From positions 1 to 60,969 of the forward strand of contig JAQQAR010000006.1 in the NCBI GenBank assembly GCA_028532765.1: a stretch of 60,969 nucleotides of DNA, given 5' to 3'. The number at the start of each line of letters is the position of its first letter. Within the stretch, counting starts at the first letter, position 1. The stretch is from Sphaerochaetaceae bacterium (lineage in GTDB: Bacteria > Spirochaetota > Spirochaetia > Sphaerochaetales > Sphaerochaetaceae). This document shows, piece after piece, positions 53,226 through 60,969 of this stretch. The translations under genes and the position numbers were made by a program. Below the pieces are notes generated by a model. It worked only from the letters and a program-made list of their open reading frames with translations, had not been told where the DNA came from and searched no databases.

Positions 53226-55418
53226 ATGGGCAAAGAACTTATAATCAATCGTCTTGTTGATGGACCAAGGTTATCTGAGACATTCAAGAATCTTGAGACA
53301 AATAATGTAATAACTTTTTCTCAACAGGGTATTGCCATAGCTTATGCACCAAACGGAGAAGGTAAAACAACAATAACCAATATTTGCAAAGGAAAGCCTA
53401 AAGCTGAATTTGACGGTATTTATGAAGGTACTCAATATGACATAAAGACTAGTACTACTTTATTTCATGTCATAAATGATCAAATCTCTCGGAATATAAT
53501 AAAAGGCAATACCGATGAATTTATTTTAGGAGATAATATCCGTCAAGAACGAGAGCTTAAAAATTCTCTTGATGCAGCTTTTAGAAATTTTTTTGCTAGA
53601 GCAAAGGATATCTTAAAAAATGAATATTTTTGTTCAAAAAAAAATACACCCTTCATTGATTCGATATCAAACTCAAATCTCAAAAAAGTAATCAGTGCGA
53701 CAGCAAATCGCTCAACAAAGGTAAATTCTATCAAAATTGCGCAATGGATTGAATATTTTTTAAGCTTTTCTATCCAAGATTATGAAAACCTCCCCGCTGA
53801 GAACATAGATTATTTTCTAAAGGATATGTCTGTAACAGATTCATTAATCGAACAAATAAAAGTTATCCCAGAAGATAAAATTGTATCTTCGAAAAGTATT
53901 AAAACCTTTGAAAGCAATAAAACAGCAATCACAATTTTAAACAAATACATAGACTCAAAACAGTGTATTGTTTGTGACACTGAGGGTATTGAACCTGAGG
54001 TATTAATTAAAAACAAATCTTCTAAAAATGAACAACTAATTTCGTCTTTAAATTCAGAAACAAAATCAATTCTCGAAAATATTATAGGGAAATTAACGCC
54101 ACAGGAAGATCCTTTTAATTTCATTTTGAATTTAACAGAAATCTTAACCTCAGGGAACATTGAACAGCTACAATCAATTAAGAAGTCTTTAATAGAATAT
54201 CAAAATAATTTAGAAATACAAATAACCAATTCACTTCTCAGCCTTTGGAAAGAATTAAAAATTGAGGAAACCTTTAATGAATATGACCAATTAATTAAAA
54301 AGAAATTAAGTTTAGAATCTGAAGATGAGATGATTATAGAGAATATGATTATCGATACCCTTGATAGAAAAGTTAATCTTGAAAGAGATGCAGAAAACAA
54401 TATCATAATTAAATTAGGTGATGTCCAATTAATTGATAACCCTAGGGAAGACTTACCTTTAAGCACTGGTGAACAAAATTTCATATCTCTGACGTTCGAA
54501 TTGCTAAAGGCTAAAAATTGTACTGCACATATAATTTTAATTGATGATCCAATATCTAGTTCTGATTCAATATATAAAAATAAAATTGCATATTGTTTAT
54601 TAAAAATCTTGGAGAACAAACAAGTACTCATTTTCACACATAACTTAGATTTGGTTCGTTTACTTGATGTTCAAAAAACTCATTGTTTCAATGCCTATTT
54701 CTTACAAAACAATCCAAGTAATAGCGGATTTATTCCAATTGTTTCTGAAGAAAGAGAAATTGTTCTTTATTTTGATAAGCTCTTGGAATTGCTAAGAACA
54801 AATATAATCGATGACTATATTACTGATAAAAAATTATTTATGATCTCTCTTATACCTTTTATGCGTGCTCTGGTAAAAATTATGAATTTAGACCCTGCTG
54901 AGCCACCAGAAAATTATGTGCCGATAAAAGAACAATTGACAAGCCTTATGCATGGCAAAGAAACTATTAAAGTTAATTTAACAAATATCTATAATCTAGT
55001 TTTTTCAAAGAAAATTGAGGAAGCATGTATCATCTCAGCCCGAGATATTATTGCTCTTAATCTTTCTAATATTGAATTTTTTACAGGTTCTCAATTCCCT
55101 TTACTTGAGAAGACATTAAAACAATCTTTAACTTTTCTCTATCTACGATTACATGTGGAAAAAACATTACACGATAAATTCCCAGAAAGAACAAAAAAAT
55201 GTGAATTGCTAGGTGATTATATTTATAAAGCATTAATAGGTGTTCAAAATCAAAAATTCCGAGTTCAATTAACTTCGAAAAAAACACTATTAAATGAATT
55301 CAACCACTTTGAAGGTAATTTCAACCTTTTCCAACCTGCACTAGATATTTCAGAAAACAATTTAAATAAAGAGACAACAAAAATTCTTTCAATTTTACAA
55401 GAAATTATTCATTCTTGA
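53226..55418 (+). CDS. RloC/PrrC-like ABC ATPase, candidate anticodon nuclease
   Basis: The protein has 730 residues. Walker A is APNGEGKTT (41-49), the ABC signature LSTGEQ (412-417), Walker B ILIDDP (D440, D441) and the switch His FTHN (H472). Between the ATPase halves lies a helical, coiled-coil-like arm with CIVC (247-250), which resembles the zinc hook of RloC and Rad50. After the ATPase core, about 250 residues contain R641-x3-E645 (RLHVE) and H694 (NEFNHFE), the same kind of R-E-H arrangement as the tRNA-cutting triad of PrrC and RloC. I infer an ATP- or DNA-damage-sensing enzyme that stops translation on phage attack. It is AT-rich like its island neighbours and is the last gene before attR. 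Another AAA_13-type defence ATPase without nuclease activity remains possible. Confidence 0.75.
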   Translation: MGKELIINRLVDGPRLSETFKNLETNNVITFSQQGIAIAYAPNGEGKTTITNICKGKPKAEFDGIYEGTQYDIKTSTTLFHVINDQISRNIIKGNTDEFILGDNIRQERELKNSLDAAFRNFFARAKDILKNEYFCSKKNTPFIDSISNSNLKKVISATANRSTKVNSIKIAQWIEYFLSFSIQDYENLPAENIDYFLKDMSVTDSLIEQIKVIPEDKIVSSKSIKTFESNKTAITILNKYIDSKQCIVCDTEGIEPEVLIKNKSSKNEQLISSLNSETKSILENIIGKLTPQEDPFNFILNLTEILTSGNIEQLQSIKKSLIEYQNNLEIQITNSLLSLWKELKIEETFNEYDQLIKKKLSLESEDEMIIENMIIDTLDRKVNLERDAENNIIIKLGDVQLIDNPREDLPLSTGEQNFISLTFELLKAKNCTAHIILIDDPISSSDSIYKNKIAYCLLKILENKQVLIFTHNLDLVRLLDVQKTHCFNAYFLQNNPSNSGFIPIVSEEREIVLYFDKLLELLRTNIIDDYITDKKLFMISLIPFMRALVKIMNLDPAEPPENYVPIKEQLTSLMHGKETIKVNLTNIYNLVFSKKIEEACIISARDIIALNLSNIEFFTGSQFPLLEKTLKQSLTFLYLRLHVEKTLHDKFPERTKKCELLGDYIYKALIGVQNQKFRVQLTSKKTLLNEFNHFEGNFNLFQPALDISENNLNKETTKILSILQEIIHS

Positions 55419-55431
55419 ATCTACACCAATT

Positions 55432-55443
55432 CTACATCAAAAA
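55432..55443 (+). repeat. Candidate integrase arm-type site, right
   Basis: TCTACATCAAAA, identical to 49562-49573; an inverted TTGATGTAGA lies at 55463-55472 and a near copy TCTACACCAA at 55421-55430. The cluster is about 140 bp inside attR. Confidence 0.35.
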
Positions 55444-55578
55444 CCCTAATACTCTCTAATATTGATGTAGAAACAATGATAGTTCCTGATAAAACTACTT
55501 GTACCAATATGCTTATAATTCTATATCAATTAATCTTTTATGATAGTATCTGATAACAGTTGATAAACCTCAAATGGC

Positions 55579-55627
55579 GCCTTCTAAGCAGTAGGTCAGA
55601 GGTTCGAGACCTCTTTGGCGTAAAACA
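55579..55627 (+). repeat. attR, right 49-bp direct repeat of the island
   Basis: Identical to 49421-49469. It holds the 3' 44 bases of tRNA-Arg(TCT) plus five more, but no 5' half, so it is not a working tRNA gene. Confidence 0.95.
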
Positions 55628-55635
55628 CCTTTACT

Positions 55636-55661
55636 ACCGACCACTTGTTGGTCGGTATTTT
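55636..55661 (+). terminator. Original terminator of tRNA-Arg, now beyond attR
   Basis: ACCGACCA (55636-55643) pairs with TGGTCGGT (55649-55656) around a 5-nt loop, followed by ATTTTTG. It lies 9 bp after attR, where the tRNA terminator would be before integration. Confidence 0.8.
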
Positions 55662-55838
55662 TGTCTTCATTACGTAGGACATACCTTAGGATAATCCACG
55701 ATTTCCTCTTTGCTTGAAAATACTTGGAATAAGAATTTGTTTGTTTCGACACTCTTGACGAGTAACCAATGCTCATCTACGCTTATGACACAAGCACCTC
55801 AATCATAGGACGGTGATTGATGCCTTAGGAGGAGTTGT

Positions 55839-56030
55839 ATGCTGGGCTACGATTTGCGTGTACAAACCACTTTCAGGTTTGATTATTGCAGAGTCTTCGA
55901 TCCACCGAAGGAACATGAGCTTTTGCGTTTCTCTCGGCTCATCTGGTATGGCTATGATGAGGAAGGCCCGGCAGCCTACAGAAAGGACCCCAGAACCGGT
56001 GAGGTCGTTCGGATAGATTTCCAGCGTTAG
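55839..56030 (+). CDS. Small protein of unknown function
   Basis: The protein has 63 residues (MLGYDLRVQTTFRFDY...). AGGAGGAG lies 6 nt before the ATG, among the best ribosome sites in the window. The sequence is rich in charged and aromatic residues (YRKDPRTGEVVRI) and has no membrane segment. No family recognised. A hairpin TCAATCA/TGATTGA (55798-55819) lies just upstream. It is outside the island, between attR and the pot genes. Confidence 0.5.
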   Translation: MLGYDLRVQTTFRFDYCRVFDPPKEHELLRFSRLIWYGYDEEGPAAYRKDPRTGEVVRIDFQR

Positions 56031-56196
56031 CCACTCTCTTTCCATTGAGGTGAATATACAAATTCATTGAAATTTTATCGGATGAATGCTTGACAGTGGG
56101 GGGTAAATATTCGATATTCGCATTACCATCGTGAAGGCTCCAAAACACCTCTTTTGGAAATTCTATGCCTGAAACGAGTGGAGGAAATGGAAAAGA

Positions 56197-57327
56197 TTGA
56201 AAGGTGTTGAAGTAACTGCTCAACGGGTATCCCGTTCCTATGGTGATTTCAAGGCTCTTGATGATGTAAGCGTACAAATCAAGAGGGGAGAATTCTTCTC
56301 GCTGTTGGGTCCTTCTGGTTGTGGCAAGACCACACTGCTGAGGATTATCGCTGGATTCGATTATCCGGACTCGGGAAGCGTTGCCTTCGACAACAAGGAC
56401 ATCCTCCCCCTCCCCCCTGAGAAACGTCAGGCAAATACCGTCTTCCAGACCTATGCATTGTTCCCCCATCTCACTGTCTATGAGAATATTGCATTCCCGT
56501 TGCGACTTCGTCGTACCGACAAGGCGACTGTTGAACAGAAAGTCAAGGAATATGTAAAGCTGGTACAACTGGAAGAACATCTTTACAAGAAACCTTCCAT
56601 GCTCAGTGGAGGACAAAAACAACGCGTGGCCATCGCACGTGCCCTGATCAATGAACCTGCGGTACTCCTGCTTGATGAACCACTCTCTGCCCTGGATGCA
56701 AAACTGAGACAGAACCTGTTGGTGGAACTCGACCTCATCCATGATAAGGTCGGCATCACATTCATCTATGTAACCCACGACCAGAGTGAAGCCCTCTCTG
56801 TCTCTGATCGCATTGCCGTCATGAACAAGGGCAAGGTATTACAGATAGGAACCCCCTATGAAATCTATGAGGCTCCTGCAACCAGATTTGTTGCCAGCTT
56901 CATCGGAGAGACAAACATATTCCCTTGTACCGTACGCTCCTGTGAGCCACAGGGAGAGGAGTACCTCCTGCGTGTTGAGGTCCCCCAACTGCAAGGTGAA
57001 GTATATGTAACTGATTCAGAGGCCCAGGAAGTTGGCTCTTCGCTCGACTTTACCGTCCGTCCAGAGAAAATCAGGATTTCGCCCAATCCTCCACGAAGCA
57101 ATAGTGCTACCATGAACACCTTCAAGGGAATTGTGGAAGAACCCATCTATTCAGGATTCCAATCGAAGTTCTTTGTAAAATTGGAGAAGGAACCTGGCAC
57201 ACTGGTGAAAGTATTCAAGCAGCACACAGTATTCTTGGAAGAAGGCCCTGAGATCCAGTGGAAAGATACGGTCTATGTGAGCTGGAGTGCAAACGACGGC
57301 TACCTGGTGAAGGATACAGAGCAATGA
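56197..57327 (+). CDS. potA: Spermidine/putrescine ABC transporter ATP-binding protein
   Basis: The protein has 376 residues. It starts at a TTG at 56197; a nearby ATG (56187) is in another frame, and GGAGG lies 12 nt upstream. Walker A GPSGCGKTTLLR, Q-loop VFQTYALFPH, signature LSGGQKQRVAIARAL, Walker B LLLDEPLSALD and VTHDQSEAL are intact, followed by a TOBE-type C-terminal domain. It powers polyamine uptake with PotB and PotC. Its stop overlaps the potB start (ATGA). Confidence 0.92.
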   Translation: MKGVEVTAQRVSRSYGDFKALDDVSVQIKRGEFFSLLGPSGCGKTTLLRIIAGFDYPDSGSVAFDNKDILPLPPEKRQANTVFQTYALFPHLTVYENIAFPLRLRRTDKATVEQKVKEYVKLVQLEEHLYKKPSMLSGGQKQRVAIARALINEPAVLLLDEPLSALDAKLRQNLLVELDLIHDKVGITFIYVTHDQSEALSVSDRIAVMNKGKVLQIGTPYEIYEAPATRFVASFIGETNIFPCTVRSCEPQGEEYLLRVEVPQLQGEVYVTDSEAQEVGSSLDFTVRPEKIRISPNPPRSNSATMNTFKGIVEEPIYSGFQSKFFVKLEKEPGTLVKVFKQHTVFLEEGPEIQWKDTVYVSWSANDGYLVKDTEQ

Positions 57328-58250
57328 AACGAATTCTCAAACCAAGGGAACGGGAGCGATTGCTAGGAACGCTCTATAGTGCTCCCATGGGGCTCTGGTT
57401 CACACTATTCTTCACGATTCCCATCAGTATCATCATCCTCTACAGTTTCCTCAAGCGAGGTCTCTATGGAGGTGTTGAGTGGGAGTTCTCCCTCTCTGCC
57501 TACCAGCAGATGTTCAACCCAAGCTTTGCCAAGGTACTGCTCAGGACAGTGTGGATCAGTGTAGTCTCAACATTGCTCTGTCTTCTCATTGCCCTACCCT
57601 GTGGCTATGCGATGGCAAAAAGCAAGCATCAGACCTTCCTCCTGTTCTTGATCATCATACCCTTCTGGACCAACTCCCTGATCCGCATCTATGCCTGGAT
57701 CTCCATACTATCGAGTGAAGGATTTCTCAACTCGCTTCTGAAGAACCTTGGGCTGATCGACCAGAGCCTCTCCCTGATTTACAACAACCAGGCAGTCATT
57801 GTTGTCCTGATCTACATGTATCTCCCCTTTGCGATTCTTCCGCTCTTCACGACCATAGACAAGTTCGACTTTGCCTTGCTCGATGCAGCCAGGGACCTGG
57901 GTGCAACCAAGCTGGAGTCGATCATCAAGGTCATGATTCCCAATATCAAGAGCGGAGTGAGTACTGCCTTCATTTTCACCTTCATTCCTATCTTTGGTGC
58001 CTACACCGTACCACTCCTGGTTGGCGGCAAGGACTCCACCATGATCGGAAATATCATCGTCGACCAAGTCTCCAAGACCAGGAACTGGCCTCTTGCCTCT
58101 GCCTTCTCCATGGTACTGACCCTAATCTCCCTCATCGGAGTATTCTGGATGCTGTACAGCGGAAAGAGAGAGCTACACCAGAAAAAGAGCAATCAACAGG
58201 CACTCGAGCAGAACATCAAGCTGCACCATAGCCAACGGGGGAAGAGATGA
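57324..58250 (+). CDS. potB: Spermidine/putrescine ABC transporter permease PotB
   Basis: The protein has 308 residues with six predicted membrane helices, starting at ATG 57324 inside the potA stop. The EAA loop AARDLGATKLESIIKVMIP (about residue 190) contacts PotA. SLLYSF-type start and RTVWISVVSTLLCLLIALPCGY are typical of the family. It forms the membrane channel with PotC, whose gene overlaps by four bases. Confidence 0.9.
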   Translation: MKRILKPRERERLLGTLYSAPMGLWFTLFFTIPISIIILYSFLKRGLYGGVEWEFSLSAYQQMFNPSFAKVLLRTVWISVVSTLLCLLIALPCGYAMAKSKHQTFLLFLIIIPFWTNSLIRIYAWISILSSEGFLNSLLKNLGLIDQSLSLIYNNQAVIVVLIYMYLPFAILPLFTTIDKFDFALLDAARDLGATKLESIIKVMIPNIKSGVSTAFIFTFIPIFGAYTVPLLVGGKDSTMIGNIIVDQVSKTRNWPLASAFSMVLTLISLIGVFWMLYSGKRELHQKKSNQQALEQNIKLHHSQRGKR

Positions 58251-59050
58251 GTCATCAAAGAAATTCCTCCAGAACCAGCTTTTCTTTCTCCTATACCATG
58301 CTCTCCTTGGTCATTGTCTTCCTTTTCATCCCTCTGTTTGTGGTGGTATTCTTCTCCTTCAACAGCGTAAAAGGGATGCAGTGGGAGAGCGCAAGCCTTA
58401 TCTGGTACAAGACGCTTATCTATGAGAGTCCATCCCTTTGGGCTGCATTCAGGAATAGTCTTATCATCGCACTCACCAGCTCCATTTCTGCCACCGTATT
58501 GGGCAGCCTGGCAGCCATCGGCATCAAATGGTACCGATTCAAGGGAAGAAGCTACATTACCACGGTAAGCTACCTTCCCATGGTCCTCCCCGAGGTAATC
58601 ATCGGTATTTCCATGTTGATCTTCTTCTCTGCCGTGAAGATTCGTCTCGGACTGTTTACCATCTTTGTGGCACATACCACCTTCAACCTACCCTTTGTGT
58701 TCATGTTGGTAAGTGCACGCTTGGATGAGTTTGACTATTCCACCCTGGAAGCTGCACGTGACTTGGGAGCCAATGAGCGACAGACCCTACTCAAGGTCAT
58801 TATTCCCTCCATCATACCTGCAGTACTCTCAGGATTCCTGATGTGCATAACCATGTCGCTCGAGGACTTTGTCATCACCTTCTTTGTCTCGGGTCCTGGT
58901 TCAGGGACATTACCACTATATGTCTACTCGATGATCCGTTATGGCGTATCCCCGGTGATAAATGCACTCACCTTTGTCATGATTTTGGGCACTATGTTGA
59001 TTGCATTCTTCTTCAGAAGGTTCCTCAAGACAGTGGCTGCCAGCAGTTAG
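58247..59050 (+). CDS. potC: Spermidine/putrescine ABC transporter permease PotC
   Basis: The protein has 267 residues with six predicted helices. FSFNSVKGMQWESASLIWY near the start and the EAA loop AARDLGANERQTLLKVIIPS are typical of PotC. The potD gene for the binding protein normally follows; here the next gene is a symporter, so PotD must lie elsewhere. Confidence 0.9.
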   Translation: MSHQRNSSRTSFSFSYTMLSLVIVFLFIPLFVVVFFSFNSVKGMQWESASLIWYKTLIYESPSLWAAFRNSLIIALTSSISATVLGSLAAIGIKWYRFKGRSYITTVSYLPMVLPEVIIGISMLIFFSAVKIRLGLFTIFVAHTTFNLPFVFMLVSARLDEFDYSTLEAARDLGANERQTLLKVIIPSIIPAVLSGFLMCITMSLEDFVITFFVSGPGSGTLPLYVYSMIRYGVSPVINALTFVMILGTMLIAFFFRRFLKTVAASS

Positions 59051-59216
59051 CTGGCGCCTCTGTCTCATTGCATAAAGACAAAAGATCCAATTCATACTCC
59101 GAATTTATGCATATTTATGCATTTTTTTTGCAGTATATCTTCCATTACCCTTGTCACCCTCTTTTTCAACAGGTATTCTGGACCAACATGTATTAAATGT
59201 TGGGAGAATGGTGATC

Positions 59217-60713
59217 ATGAACAGTTATCAGCTCATTACTGCCTTGGCTTTTGCACTCTATCTGGGGCTTATGCTAACAATCGGGTTTTTCACATTCAGA
59301 AAAACAAAATCCACCAGTGACTACTTTCTTGGTGGCCGTTCAATCGGTCCATGGTTCACAGCACTCAGTGCTGAGGCAAGTGATATGTCTGGCTGGTTGC
59401 TTATGGGTCTTCCAGGCCTTGCCTACTTCACTGGGCTCCAGGAAGCATTCTGGACCGCAGTTGGATTGCTGGTAGGTACATACCTCAACTGGTTGTTGGT
59501 GGCAAAGAGAATGAGAAAATACTCCATTCACGCAAAGGATTCCATCACCATTCCAGAATTTCTCACCAACCGTTTCCATGATAAGAGCAAGCTCTTGCAA
59601 ACCATCAGCTCGATCATCATCTTGGTGTTCTTCATTGTCTATACAGCAAGTGGATTTCTTGCCTCTGCAAAACTGTTCACCGCTGTATTCGGTATGAATT
59701 ACTATGCCGCCCTCATCTTGGGCGTACTGGTCATCCTTGGATACACGCTCCTCGGTGGATACCTGGCTGTGGTAGCAACTGACTTCCTGCAGGGAACCCT
59801 GATGTTCTTTGCCTTGGTGATGACCGGCGTAATTGCAGTGTTTGCAATCGGGGGACCAGTCCATACCTTCGAACAGCTCAGCCAGTTCGGCCAGCACTTC
59901 ATCAACCCATTTGTTACACCACCAGGAACCAGCTATGGGTTCCTTCAGATCCTCAGTGCGCTTGCCTGGGGCCTCGGTTATTTCGGTATGCCGCATATCC
60001 TCATCCGCTTTATGTCCATCAGAAGCAACCATGAGGTCAAGACGAGCCGAAGAATTGCCATGGTCTGGGTTGTTATTGCCATGGCAGCAGCATTACTCGT
60101 TGGTGTGGTAGGCAAAATCTTCCTTCTGCCCACCACCTTTGACTCCCAGAGTGCAGCAGAGGCTGTGTTCATTGTCAGCATGCAGAAAATATTCCCAACC
60201 TTCATTGCAGGGTTCTTTCTCTGTGCAATTCTAGCAGCAAGCATGAGTACCGCCGATAGTCAGCTCCTGGTAGCCTCTTCAGCATTCTCAAAGGATGTCT
60301 ATAAGGCAGTACTCAGGAAAGATGCCTCTGACAAGGAGACCTTGTTGGTCAGCAGACTCACTGTCGTTGCTATCACCATCATTGCCATCTTCCTGGCAAT
60401 GGATCCCAATTCCTCAATCTTCGACGTGGTGAGCTATGCATGGGCAGGATTCGGAGCGACCTTTGGCCCGGTCATCCTCGCTTCTCTCTTCTGGAGACGT
60501 GCCAGCAGGAATGGAGCTGTCGCAGCCATGCTTGGTGGTGGTATTACCGTCGTGGTATGGAAGCAACTTTCAGGAGGCATATTCGATGTCTATGAGTTGC
60601 TCCCTGGTTTCATTATCGCTTCCCTCTGTATGGTTGTATTCAGCCTGCTTGAGAAGCATCCCGATGAAGAGGTATTCAAGGAGTTCGATGCCTTCATGGC
60701 AACAGAAGATTAA
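59217..60713 (+). CDS. putP: Sodium/proline symporter (SSS family)
   Basis: The protein has 498 residues, as normal for PutP, with about 13 helices. ATG 59217 has GGGAG upstream; ATG 59208 is also possible. SDYFLGGRSIGPWFTALSAEASDMSGWLLMGLPG is the N-terminal SSS signature with the Na+ site, and ILAASMSTADSQLLVASSAF is the conserved later segment with the second Na+ ligands (Ser/Thr). It imports proline with Na+. It stands 166 bp behind potC and ends at its own terminator. Confidence 0.92.
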   Translation: MNSYQLITALAFALYLGLMLTIGFFTFRKTKSTSDYFLGGRSIGPWFTALSAEASDMSGWLLMGLPGLAYFTGLQEAFWTAVGLLVGTYLNWLLVAKRMRKYSIHAKDSITIPEFLTNRFHDKSKLLQTISSIIILVFFIVYTASGFLASAKLFTAVFGMNYYAALILGVLVILGYTLLGGYLAVVATDFLQGTLMFFALVMTGVIAVFAIGGPVHTFEQLSQFGQHFINPFVTPPGTSYGFLQILSALAWGLGYFGMPHILIRFMSIRSNHEVKTSRRIAMVWVVIAMAAALLVGVVGKIFLLPTTFDSQSAAEAVFIVSMQKIFPTFIAGFFLCAILAASMSTADSQLLVASSAFSKDVYKAVLRKDASDKETLLVSRLTVVAITIIAIFLAMDPNSSIFDVVSYAWAGFGATFGPVILASLFWRRASRNGAVAAMLGGGITVVVWKQLSGGIFDVYELLPGFIIASLCMVVFSLLEKHPDEEVFKEFDAFMATED

Positions 60714-60721
60714 GATGCAGG

Positions 60722-60746
60722 ACCGGGGGGACTCCCCCCGGTTTTC
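60722..60746 (+). terminator. Terminator of putP
   Basis: ACCGGGGGG (60722-60730) pairs with CCCCCCGGT (60734-60742) around a 3-nt loop, followed by TTTCTT. Confidence 0.9.
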
Positions 60747-60748
60747 TT

Positions 60749-60829
60749 ACGTCTTACAGATACTTGTATTTAACCACGTCTTACAGATACTTGTATTTAA
60801 CCACGTCTTACAGATACTTGTATTTAACC
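60749..60829 (+). repeat. Three tandem copies of a 27-bp unit
   Basis: Units at 60749-60775, 60776-60802 and 60803-60829 are identical, each beginning ACGTCTTACAGATACTTG and ending TTTAACC. They start 3 bp after the putP terminator. No gene seems to use them. Three copies without spacers is not a CRISPR. Confidence 0.95.
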
Positions 60830-60831
60830 AC

Positions 60832-60969
60832 TGTCAACCGTAAGGGAAAATGTCATCTGAGAAAGTTATTGTGAAATGACAGGATTCTTGGAAAAATTCC
60901 AGGGGTATGAGTATTGTGAGGCAGCATAAGGCCAATGTTTTGGGCAGGATTTGTAATGCCTGCCCATTT
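60832..60969 (+). mobile_element. Possible left end of an IS21-like insertion sequence
   Basis: TGTCAACCGTAAGGGAAAAT at 60832, then TGTCA and AAATGACA motifs repeated at 60851-60855 and 60874-60881, recall the multiple terminal repeats of IS21-family ends. A frame that may be its transposase begins at 60907. The element would run past the window, so the other end cannot be seen. Confidence 0.35.
60907..60969 (+). CDS. N-terminal fragment of a possible transposase
   Basis: 21 codons (MSIVRQHKANVLGRICNACP...) run to the window end from ATG 60907, with AGGGG just upstream. Too short to assign; the call depends on the IS21-like end in front of it. Confidence 0.25.
   Translation, partial: MSIVRQHKANVLGRICNACPF

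Noticed and set aside
55579..55622. Second tRNA-Arg gene
   Set aside because: Only the part from the anticodon loop to the 3' end is present; it is the attR copy.
60749..60829. Tandem repeat as a CRISPR array
   Set aside because: The three 27-bp units touch each other without spacers, and no cas gene is near.

Overview
The window looks like a chromosomal stretch of a free-living, fermentative spirochaete, most likely of the Sphaerochaeta type. That assignment is an inference from gene content and style: many aldo/keto reductases and Fe-S proteins, signal-peptide surface proteins with Ig-like repeats, moderate G+C, AGGAGG-type ribosome sites and dense ATGA-coupled genes. No rRNA or ribosomal cluster is present to settle it.

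Layout. 1-9 kb: the tail of a cysteine hydrolase, a tandem nucleoside-diphosphate-kinase-like protein, a DUF438/PAS protein, a two-LCCL lipoprotein, a CPBP membrane protease, a GGDEF-EAL protein, an AEC permease and a membrane polyferredoxin. 9-16 kb: a secreted serpin, two convergent MFS-plus-acyltransferase gene pairs and a ferredoxin-fused aldo/keto reductase. 16-23 kb: a degenerate ADP-ribosylglycohydrolase with an aldo/keto reductase, a RecQ helicase, a LacI regulator divergent from galactokinase, and a DUF364 protein. 23-35 kb: a two-gene surface operon (a 2487-residue Ig-like repeat protein with a Gly/Phe tail, then an 856-residue predicted outer-membrane barrel), followed by a structured intergenic region and a Big_2 lipoprotein. 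35-42 kb: the threonine genes thrA-thrC (with an aspartokinase half that looks dead), rpmB, nth, tRNA-Pro, a hydrolase and a nitroreductase. 42-48 kb: an IclR-controlled operon for 2-keto-3-deoxygluconate (kinase, KDPG aldolase and a TctCBA tripartite transporter). 48-49 kb: a DUF4032-like protein and superoxide dismutase.

49.4-55.6 kb is a clearly bounded 6.2-kb integrative island. A complete tRNA-Arg(TCT) gene at its left edge, a tyrosine recombinase, and a perfect 49-bp repeat of the tRNA 3' part at 49421-49469 and 55579-55627 mark attL and attR. The AT-rich cargo is three genes: a helical protein of unknown function, a TraB/TIKI-like protein, and a 730-residue ABC-type ATPase with a CxxC zinc-hook-like motif and a C-terminal R-x3-E...H motif resembling the RloC/PrrC anticodon nucleases. 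This is the best candidate for an undescribed anti-phage system in the window. The original tRNA terminator now lies beyond attR.

56-61 kb: potABC without an adjacent potD, a PutP-like sodium symporter, three 27-bp tandem repeats, and a possible left end of an IS21-like element running out of the window. Several genes carry RNA hairpins on their ribosome site or start codon (3521-3553, 18143-18178, 33755-33822), which suggests post-transcriptional control.
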